33,410 nucleotides of DNA, taken from positions 1 through 33,410 of IMG/VR virus record IMGVR_UViG_3300032323_002205, one strand, 5' to 3'. The notes under the pieces were generated by a model, which saw only the letters and a list, made by a program, of their open reading frames with translations, made no database searches and had not been told where the DNA came from. This document shows positions 27,398 through 33,410 of the stretch, one piece after another; the first letter of the stretch is position 1, and each line of letters begins with the position of its first letter. The stretch is from a virus. The translations under genes were made by a program, and so were the position numbers.

Positions 27398-29478
27398 CGA
27401 CGGCCATCCGACCGGATATCGACACGCGGAATGCCCAGGCGCCAAGCAACGCCAATCTGATCGCTCCTTACCCTGAGCGTCATCATGCGGCCCCTCAGAC
27501 GGAAGTACGTCTGGTCCGTGAACTGAGCGATAGGCAGCGTCGCTGTCAGGGTTGTGTTGTTGTTGGCCGTCTGACTGAAGTTGGAGCCAGAGTAGTCCTG
27601 AGCCTCAAGGATGAAATCCACCGTTGGGTTGGGGGCAGAACTATTCCTGAAGTCCAAGTCAGGGATCATGCGCCAAGCAAACCCAAACTGCTCACCCTGG
27701 CCGATCTCAATCGGAGAGCTTTCGATGTAGGAGATGATCGGGGACGGAGGGTTGGTCGAGCCGTCGTCCTGACCGATCTCGTGGAAGTAGACGTAGCCAT
27801 CCGTCGATGCCGCACGAGGATAGTCCTCAATGCCCCGATCAACCCATGTCGTGCGAACAATCGTGCCCACACTCCAAACACGCTCGTTGTAGTTATACAT
27901 AACGTAGCGGTCGTTCTCTTGGGAGTTCAGGCTGGGGTAGAACCACCAAACCTCATTGAACGACATATTGGAGCCGCCGGTAATCTTCTCGGCTTGGTTC
28001 CAGTTGAGGTCGTTGAAGACGAAATCCTTCACCGAGCAGGGCAGGCCAGCCAAGCGGCCATCCCACTGGAAGAAGCCATTCTGCCCCATCCAATACACAA
28101 CGTCGTTTGCCGACGCGACCGCGTTCGGGGCAACAAGGGATGTCATGCCGATACGCACAATCGAGTACTCGAATGGCGCGCCGATATACCGGAGGGAGTG
28201 AACGGCGTCGTCACTCCAAACAAGAATCTCCTGCTTGGTTTCGATGGCCCCGATGAACTCAGAGCCTGTCGGAATGCGAATGCCGCCAGCCGAGTTGGTC
28301 TCCGTTGGAGTCCAGACAGCCGGGTTCTCTGTATCAGACCAACGGATCAGCAGCCGATCCTGAACGCCCGTCACGATGTCGGAGCAACCGAAGGCAATTA
28401 CCTTCCGGTCCAGATCGGAGACGATGATTTGCCGAGCAACCCCCGGAACAGCAGACGCGCCCGGCAACGACGAGAGCAGTACGGCCCTGGTGCCGAGACC
28501 ACCAGAGTTGGCCCAGTAGTAGATCGCCGCATCACGCGGATTGATGACGAGGTTCTGCCCAAAGTTATCGGCAGACCACAACCGTAGTCGCGTGCCAGCA
28601 ACCTGGGTATTAGACGCAGCGCCCCAGCCTGTGCCAGCAAGAGCAAACATCGTCGTGGAGCTTACGGTCTGCGACACGCTGACCGTGTAGGTTCCAACGC
28701 CACCCGTGCCTGTGCCTAGGGCCGTGATGTATGTGGCAGAAGAACCCGGAGGGCTAGCAGACACGCCTGCCCCAGTAATCAACCGCCCAACAGCTAGAGT
28801 TCCAGACGCCACCGCAGAGACGGTAAGTGTCGTGCCGCTGATAGAGCCTGTGAACGTGGCGCTGGTTCCGGGCAGAATGCCGCCCCAAGTTCCGGCGCCC
28901 CAGCCGTTCGCATACAGCGTCGTGTCTAGGCCAGTGTTGATCTGAAAAACGGCAGTGACGGAGCCGCCGCCAGCAACCACTGTGGACGAAGCGGCAGATG
29001 CGGCAGTGATGGTGAATGTGGCCGATGTCAGCACATCGGTAATCTGAAACTCACCATTCAGGGTAAGACCACCGACAGAACTCGCCCCAGAGAAAGTCAC
29101 GAAGTCGCCCAGAAACGCTCCGTGGCTAGGGATCGTCACCGTGACAGTCGTGGAGCCATTGGTGGTGGAGAACGGGTTGCTCTGCGTGATCGTCGCTCGG
29201 ATGGGCGTGATGTCGTAGAGCGTGCCGCCACGTTCGATGTAATACTTGAGGTTCGTGCCGATCCCCAGGAAGTAGTTTCCTGCCAGATCGGAGAACGGAA
29301 AGATATTCCGGGCAGTGCCAAGGAATGCTTGAAGGGTTGCACGCTGCCAGCCGCCGATCTTCTCAGGGAAGTTCGAGCGAAAGCGCACCTTGTCAGAATC
29401 AGACCAAGCCCCGGACGTAGAGTACCGAGACCCGTCGTGCATGACCCCCGGCGCGAACTGGAGCTTTTGTAGCGGCAT
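27394..29478 (-). CDS. P22 gp10-like tail nozzle / DNA-stabilisation protein
   Basis: A 694-residue beta-rich protein that should form the tail nozzle and hold packaged DNA. The start [20 protein letters not shown] and [20 protein letters not shown] is the typical family opening, and [20 protein letters not shown] follows. Later blocks [32 protein letters not shown] and [14 protein letters not shown] are beta-propeller-like blades. A module at about 205-280 ([20 protein letters not shown] and [18 protein letters not shown]) looks inserted, as it is common in unrelated phage tail proteins. It starts one base after the collar gene. Confidence 0.85.
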   Translation of the reverse strand: MPLQKLQFAPGVMHDGSRYSTSGAWSDSDKVRFRSNFPEKIGGWQRATLQAFLGTARNIFPFSDLAGNYFLGIGTNLKYYIERGGTLYDITPIRATITQSNPFSTTNGSTTVTVTIPSHGAFLGDFVTFSGASSVGGLTLNGEFQITDVLTSATFTITAASAASSTVVAGGGSVTAVFQINTGLDTTLYANGWGAGTWGGILPGTSATFTGSISGTTLTVSAVASGTLAVGRLITGAGVSASPPGSSATYITALGTGTGGVGTYTVSVSQTVSSTTMFALAGTGWGAASNTQVAGTRLRLWSADNFGQNLVINPRDAAIYYWANSGGLGTRAVLLSSLPGASAVPGVARQIIVSDLDRKVIAFGCSDIVTGVQDRLLIRWSDTENPAVWTPTETNSAGGIRIPTGSEFIGAIETKQEILVWSDDAVHSLRYIGAPFEYSIVRIGMTSLVAPNAVASANDVVYWMGQNGFFQWDGRLAGLPCSVKDFVFNDLNWNQAEKITGGSNMSFNEVWWFYPSLNSQENDRYVMYNYNERVWSVGTIVRTTWVDRGIEDYPRAASTDGYVYFHEIGQDDGSTNPPSPIISYIESSPIEIGQGEQFGFAWRMIPDLDFRNSSAPNPTVDFILEAQDYSGSNFSQTANNNTTLTATLPIAQFTDQTYFRLRGRMMTLRVRSDQIGVAWRLGIPRVDIRSDGRR

Positions 29479-29479
29479 G

Positions 29480-30586
29480 TCAGGTCTTGATGATGAAGGT
29501 CGAAGCTAGGTAGGGCTGAAGCGTCGAGACCGTGTGACTGTGCGATCCGTCCGTTGTTATTGTGTGGCTGTGACTGCCACCGCCGCCAGTCGCATCGGTC
29601 GTAAAGGTGTGGTTGTGGGCGCCAGCAGATGAGGTCGCCACATCCCCCACAAAAGGAAAATCGTACCGAGCCGCCGATATGGTACCTAGATCGGCGGCCG
29701 GACCGCCCCACGTCGGTACGGTGTGCGAGTGGGTGCCTGCGGTGCTTGTGGTTCCGCTGTGCGTATGGCTTGGAATCTGAGCCGTTGTGAGCGTCGTGGC
29801 GCCAGTGTTGCCAGTGTGGTTGTGAGCGCCATCCGTGCTGGTGGTCGCAGTAACGACGCCGCCAGTCTGACCGCGTGTGTAGGTCAACCCAGAACCAACG
29901 CCAACACGATCACGCCGATCTGGGACATTGAAGGTTGTGATGTTATCACCAACGCCATAGGTCGTGCCGATGATAGCAAAGAGCGCCGCATAGGTTGTGC
30001 GGCTAACAGCAGCACCATTGCAGAGAAGCCAGCCGGTTGGAGCGGCAGCGCCGCCGTATTCCAAGATCACGCCGGGCGGAACAATGCTCTCGCCGCCAGC
30101 GGTAATCGTGCCGGTGACCGAGAGATTGCCGCCGACCGTAGCATTACCGGCGATAGCCACATTCCCATTGGTGGCGTTAACGGGGATAGATGCCAGAACG
30201 ACGTTCGTCCCATCGCAGTACATAAGTTGGGTAAAGCCGTTGGCGAGCGTGACGCCCGTGCCAGCAGCAGTCTTCACCACAATGCTCTGGCTGCCCGTAG
30301 TCGCATTGCGGACAGCATAGAACTTGTTGCTCGTCGGCACGATGACATTGCGCGTCGCCGTCAGGGTGCCAGTGATAACCAGCACCGCGTTGCGAGCTTC
30401 GTCTGAAACGCCGTTGCCGCTGATGAGCGTGTAGTTGGCGTCGCCCATAACAATGTTGCCGACGCCGGTAATCGCCTGCTCAAGCAGGGTGCCCAGGTTC
30501 GTGTTCGTCGTGTTACCCCAGTTCGCGGCCTGCTCACCGTTGCCGATAAGCTCAAGCCGTAGGGCTGGCGAATATGTACTGGGCAT
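29480..30586 (-). CDS. Tail collar fibre protein
   Basis: A 368-residue short fibre or collar protein. A helical/linker N-terminus ([20 protein letters not shown]) attaches it to the particle. A phage tail collar domain covers roughly residues 165-230: [20 protein letters not shown] then [20 protein letters not shown]. The C-terminal 130 residues carry repeated HxH motifs (SHTHSG, THSHTV, AHNHTF, SHSHTI, SHSHTV), which in other phage fibres bind iron in a needle-like tip, and end [10 protein letters not shown]. Host adsorption is the likely role. Its start has GAGGTAGGG upstream. Confidence 0.9.
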   Translation of the reverse strand: MPSTYSPALRLELIGNGEQAANWGNTTNTNLGTLLEQAITGVGNIVMGDANYTLISGNGVSDEARNAVLVITGTLTATRNVIVPTSNKFYAVRNATTGSQSIVVKTAAGTGVTLANGFTQLMYCDGTNVVLASIPVNATNGNVAIAGNATVGGNLSVTGTITAGGESIVPPGVILEYGGAAAPTGWLLCNGAAVSRTTYAALFAIIGTTYGVGDNITTFNVPDRRDRVGVGSGLTYTRGQTGGVVTATTSTDGAHNHTGNTGATTLTTAQIPSHTHSGTTSTAGTHSHTVPTWGGPAADLGTISAARYDFPFVGDVATSSAGAHNHTFTTDATGGGGSHSHTITTDGSHSHTVSTLQPYLASTFIIKT

Positions 30587-30596
30587 CTACCCTACC

Positions 30597-31145
30597 TCAG
30601 CAGGAAATGGTGTAGGTGACGGTCAGAGTGTCGCCGCTCAGAACGCTGCGAGCAACAGCAAAGTCCGTCGCAGAGAAGAGCGTGCCGGTCGTGCCGCCCT
30701 TCGTGTTGTTCGTAGTGATGAAGCAGCCACCAACCGTCGCCGTGCCGTTGATATTAAAGACAGCAGGAGACGCAGTGTTGTCGGTCGATCCGCCCACAGG
30801 CACCGCCGCCGTGAAGGCTGGGCGCGTAGCGTTCGAGTAAACCGTGATCTCGGTCCACGACTTCGAGGCCATCGTGTCGGCGGCGCTGATGGAGCCAGCA
30901 GTCTTCAGACCCACAAAGAATGCCGCGTTGTAGGACGAGCCACGGAAGTACTGGTTGAAGAGGTCGTTCTTACCGACCGTCACGACGAGGTTCGAGAGTT
31001 CGTCTTCCCAGCGAACGGAGCCATCAGCGGCCCGGCAGATCACCTTGAAGGAACCCTTCACCTCGATGCCGTCCTGAGCAGAATGCCCCATGACCAGACC
31101 GGCGGCGGCTGCATCTACGACTCGGAGGGTGTCTTTAATGCTCAT
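30597..31145 (-). CDS. Virion-associated-type phage protein
   Basis: A 182-residue protein, mostly beta. The middle, VRWEDELSNLVVTVGKNDLF followed by NQYFRGSSYNAAFFVGLK, is a pattern I know from tail-region proteins of other phages annotated as hypothetical or structural. A C-terminal strand FSATDFAVARSVLSGDTL and VTYTISC ends it. It starts directly after the stop of the repeat protein (TAAATG) with AGGAAACAG upstream, and precedes the fibre gene. Its role is not known; a minor tail or fibre-assembly part is a guess. Confidence 0.7.
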   Translation of the reverse strand: MSIKDTLRVVDAAAAGLVMGHSAQDGIEVKGSFKVICRAADGSVRWEDELSNLVVTVGKNDLFNQYFRGSSYNAAFFVGLKTAGSISAADTMASKSWTEITVYSNATRPAFTAAVPVGGSTDNTASPAVFNINGTATVGGCFITTNNTKGGTTGTLFSATDFAVARSVLSGDTLTVTYTISC

Positions 31146-31859
31146 TTAGCTGTTTCCTATAGGGGTCCAGGTTGCTGCCACAGGGGAGATGGAAGCCCAG
31201 AAGTTCGCTTCTCCTGGGCTGATTGGAGTCCAGCCCGGATTCGGATTCGGTATCGGGTTCCACCCTCCGTATCCTGCCCCAACATCTACGAGGGTGATTG
31301 TATCCGACGCGAACGCGACCATGCCAGCAGTATTTGCCGAGCTAGCCGTCAGGATCAGAATGTCATCGGCGTTGAGCGGAATGCTCAGAGCGCCAGCCGT
31401 AGTGTCGGCCAGGGCGATTGCATCAGATGCGCTCACAGACGCGGCAAAGCTTCCAGCCGCGACTTCCGTAAAGGCAATGCTGTCCGAGATAAACTCCAAG
31501 AAAGAAAAACCAGCAATCGCGCTGTCGGCCAGAGTCAGAGAGTCAGACGATGCCACGGCAAAGATGTAGCTGTCTGTCGCAGAATCGGTCAGCGTTATCG
31601 TATCAGAGGCAGCGGCAAACCAATCTGGGGCCTTGGATGCGAAATCATGAAGTACAATAGTGTCTGACGCACTAGCCAACATGGCAAGTATGCCATTGGT
31701 TTCATCAGACAAAACAAGAGTGTCTGTAGCAAAAGCAACAGCCGACATTTGCTCCGACGCTGAATCTGTCAGAACAATAGCATCAGAAGCACTGGCCGTG
31801 TAAATAGAGCTAGGGATTGCGCTAAATGGCGCCCCAGAAAATGAGGAAATCCCAAACAT
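31146..31859 (-). CDS. 20-residue-repeat structural-type protein
   Basis: A 237-residue, cysteine-free protein made of nine tandem 20-residue repeats (about 24-203) with the consensus ASDTIxLxDxA in an exact register, then a proline/tryptophan tail with WNPI, WTPI and WTPI. Repeats of this type are expected to stack into a beta-solenoid or fibre shaft. It lies 5 bases after the radical SAM gene and directly before the virion-type 182-residue gene. GGAG in the end of the radical SAM gene serves as binding site. A surface or fibre role and modification by the neighbouring enzymes are inferred. Confidence 0.75.
   Translation of the reverse strand: MFGISSFSGAPFSAIPSSIYTASASDAIVLTDSASEQMSAVAFATDTLVLSDETNGILAMLASASDTIVLHDFASKAPDWFAAASDTITLTDSATDSYIFAVASSDSLTLADSAIAGFSFLEFISDSIAFTEVAAGSFAASVSASDAIALADTTAGALSIPLNADDILILTASSANTAGMVAFASDTITLVDVGAGYGGWNPIPNPNPGWTPISPGEANFWASISPVAATWTPIGNS
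31251..31790 (-). repeat. Nine tandem 60-base coding repeats
   Basis: The coding sequence of residues 24-203 is periodic at exactly 60 bases. The repeats begin ASDAIVL, ATDTLVL, ASDTIVL, ASDTITL, SSDSLTL, ISDSIAF, ASDAIAL, ADDILIL and ASDTITL. The DNA of the copies has drifted, so they are old duplications kept by selection on protein structure rather than fresh slippage products. Confidence 0.8.
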
Positions 31860-31864
31860 CTAAT

Positions 31865-33217
31865 TCACTCCGCGCCATTGCGGCTGGCTGACAATTCTTT
31901 CACATTATTCTTTGCTGCCTCAATCATCCCCCAGATATCATGCCGATCAGACCTGTGCGGTCCCTCAATCTTGATGGGGACAAAGCCAGTCAGGAACTCA
32001 ATGCCAGCGGCAAAGATTGGTACAGCATCAGCGTATGCGTTGTCACAAGATTTCTCCCAGAGCGGCCCGGTGAGAAACAGGCAAGAGCCCTGGCAAATGT
32101 GGAGCATGGGGCATTTCGGGCACTCTTCTCGGTCGCTCCAATGCGTCGAGGTCTTCACCCTTACAGATGCAAGGTCGCTAACGTGACCTAGCTTGTGAGA
32201 GATGCCTGCCGGGTTACGAGACACAGCAGACACATTCTGACACGTTAGCACGTTGCCGCGCAGATCAACCGCAAGATTGTCGGACTGATCCATACCGCAC
32301 TTTTGCTCAACCGCGCTTATGGGCCTTTCGGCTCGAAATGAGTTCACAAAACTCATAACGCGATTGCTTACAGCATGCTTGAAGCGAGTCACTTGCCCCG
32401 TGCGAATCTCTGTGAAGGCTAGGTTGCGATACTTGATTGCCTCATCCGGAGTAAGAGATTGTGCAGCGCCACCCTCGTCGTAAGCGTCAATCATCGCCCC
32501 TTCACCAATGACAAGGTAATCTTGGTAGGGCGCGACAAGCTCTTCAAAGAAACGCTGAATCTCTGCCCGGCTCGTGTTGGAGCGGTTGAGCATGGAGTTG
32601 AAGCTGAAGCGTTTCTGAGGAGCAAGGCGACGATAGAGCAGCATGATTGCCGCCCTGGTCTCAGGATCGTCTAGCGGATCAGGACCGCGTACATGCTGGC
32701 CTGGGCCGTCATGCGAGATCGAAACACTGAACCCCAGTCGATCCAGCCAATCGACCTTCTCTTCATCAAGGATGCTGCCGTTTGTGATGACAGAGAATAT
32801 CGCGTCGGGGAACTTCTTGCGCAGGCTTTCGGCCAGAGGTTTCAGGGTCTTCCAATAGACAAATGGCTCGCCGCCCCAAAACTCAATATTCTCAGGAGGC
32901 TGCTTAAGCCAAGCGTCCATGCCCGCGACAAACTTCTCGGCCTCTTCTCGGTGGGTCTCGTCCGAATGGGGCACAAATCTTTGGCTGCAATATTCGCAGG
33001 AGAAGTTGCAAGAGAGACCAAGCTGAACCTTTAGCGTGCGAACTCCCGTCTTCCCAACGGCATCTTTGGCCGAAGGTGCTTTTTTCCGGATTCCATCTAT
33101 GCGCTGAACCAAAGAAACATAGTTTTCGTCCGTAAGTGTGGAGTTGTCAGAGTTGTAGAGCAGCTTTTGCGGCTGCCCAGTGCGCTGATTGACAGCAGTG
33201 ATCTCAAAGGTAGGCAT
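31865..33217 (-). CDS. Radical SAM/SPASM-domain enzyme
   Basis: A 450-residue radical SAM enzyme. The 4Fe-4S/SAM motif CNFSCEYC gives Cys70, Cys74 and Cys77 (CX3CX2C), followed by a WGGEPF element. A C-terminal SPASM domain is complete: Cys307-X13-Gly321-X4-Cys326, then Cys366-X2-Cys369-X5-Cys375-X3-Cys379 and Cys391, for auxiliary clusters. Such enzymes often modify peptides or proteins (sulfatase maturases, peptide-crosslinking enzymes). It starts one base after the oxygenase stop and ends 5 bases before the repeat-protein gene, so a target in the virion is plausible. Clusters need low oxygen to stay active, which hints at an anaerobic or microaerobic host. Confidence 0.9.
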   Translation of the reverse strand: MPTFEITAVNQRTGQPQKLLYNSDNSTLTDENYVSLVQRIDGIRKKAPSAKDAVGKTGVRTLKVQLGLSCNFSCEYCSQRFVPHSDETHREEAEKFVAGMDAWLKQPPENIEFWGGEPFVYWKTLKPLAESLRKKFPDAIFSVITNGSILDEEKVDWLDRLGFSVSISHDGPGQHVRGPDPLDDPETRAAIMLLYRRLAPQKRFSFNSMLNRSNTSRAEIQRFFEELVAPYQDYLVIGEGAMIDAYDEGGAAQSLTPDEAIKYRNLAFTEIRTGQVTRFKHAVSNRVMSFVNSFRAERPISAVEQKCGMDQSDNLAVDLRGNVLTCQNVSAVSRNPAGISHKLGHVSDLASVRVKTSTHWSDREECPKCPMLHICQGSCLFLTGPLWEKSCDNAYADAVPIFAAGIEFLTGFVPIKIEGPHRSDRHDIWGMIEAAKNNVKELSASRNGAE

Positions 33218-33218
33218 C

Positions 33219-33410
33219 TCAGAACCTCATGTCACGGTGAAGTTCGACGTAGCCGTGGCTAACGACCTGAAAGTTCACCACCATAACAACCCGCTGAGTA
33301 TCGCCACGCCAAGTGTTTGTTTCGTGCCAAAGGTAGCCGGGGTGGATGACAGTAAGCCCCTGATAGGGAGAGATCGACTCAACCTTCTCCCAGTATGGGT
33401 AGTTGATGGC
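33219..33410 (-). CDS. 2OG-Fe(II) oxygenase, C-terminal part (partial)
   Basis: Only the last 63 residues are in the window; the gene continues past the right edge. The segment GLTVIHPGYLWHETNTWRGD followed by TQRVVMVVNFQV carries the distal Fe(II)-binding histidine (WHET) and, ten residues later, the arginine (QRVV) that binds 2-oxoglutarate in this superfamily. The HxD motif would lie outside the window, so this is a strong but incomplete call. The TGA is one base from the ATG of the radical SAM gene, so the two are translationally coupled. It might hydroxylate a protein or a nucleobase. Confidence 0.75.
   Translation of the reverse strand, partial: AINYPYWEKVESISPYQGLTVIHPGYLWHETNTWRGDTQRVVMVVNFQVVSHGYVELHRDMRF

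Noticed and set aside
27379-28587. Open frame of 402 codons on the plus strand
   Set aside because: Antisense of the nozzle gene, with low-complexity Arg/Val composition and no plausible start.
30435-31667. Open frame of 410 codons on the plus strand
   Set aside because: Crosses three well-supported minus-strand genes and is Arg/Ser-rich noise.
29480-31859. Diversity-generating retroelement next to the fibre gene
   Set aside because: No reverse transcriptase and no near-repeat of the fibre end is present in the window.
29480-33217. His-Xaa-Ser (Hxs) peptide modification system
   Set aside because: The collar fibre has many HxH pairs and there is a SPASM enzyme, but the usual second radical SAM partner and the short His-x-Ser precursor are absent; the HxH pattern is explained by a fibre tip.
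1-33410. CRISPR array or insertion sequence
   Set aside because: No regularly spaced direct repeats, terminal inverted repeats or transposase gene was seen.

Overview
The window is a stretch of a tailed-phage genome (Caudoviricetes). The virion genes point to a short-tailed, podovirus-type particle: a P22 gp10-like tail nozzle (DNA-stabilisation) protein, a collar-domain fibre, a run of Gly/Ala/Gln-rich internal proteins and a 2,680-residue polyvalent ejection protein. The DNA is GC-rich and packed into ATGA/GTGA/TGATG-coupled gene chains. No terminase, portal, capsid, DNA polymerase or RNA polymerase gene lies inside the window, and no host gene is seen. The host cannot be named; the composition would fit a GC-rich proteobacterium, which is inference.

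Layout. (1) 1-2386, plus strand: a chain of small accessory genes. Several are paralogues with a coiled-coil motif and a C-terminus ending near ALKEN, whose codons also hold the ribosome binding site of the next gene. Two tiny membrane proteins (26 and 33 aa) sit in the same chain. (2) 2456-5488, minus strand: a T7 gp4-like primase-helicase and a RusA-like resolvase, separated by about 900 bases of hairpin-rich noncoding DNA that holds two plus-strand terminators without an obvious gene in front of them. (3) 5595-14333, plus strand: a RecB/Cas4-type PD-(D/E)XK nuclease, then about 20 small genes, then a recombination/nucleotide module (MazG-like pyrophosphatase, ERF annealing protein, SSB-like protein, HNH nuclease). 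This chain meets the late operon tail to tail with a 7-base overlap. (4) 14327-33410, minus strand: the late structural operon, read from right to left: 2OG-Fe(II) oxygenase (partial), radical SAM/SPASM enzyme, a protein of nine exact 20-residue repeats, a small virion-type protein, collar fibre, nozzle protein, C1q-like protein, four internal/ejection-type proteins and the giant protein.

How it fits together: the primase-helicase, ERF, SSB-like protein and three nucleases form a replication-recombination set. The late operon builds the tail and ejectosome. The most unusual part is the right end, where two enzymes of classes that often modify proteins or peptides (radical SAM/SPASM and 2OG-Fe(II) oxygenase) are translationally coupled to each other and to a cysteine-free, highly periodic structural-type protein. 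A phage-encoded virion modification cassette is a reasonable but untested reading. The giant protein is the second point of interest: four QASAR motifs separate a HEXXH metallopeptidase-like region, a segment resembling the HhH-GPD DNA glycosylase active site, a beta-rich segment and an LPD38-like C-terminal region.
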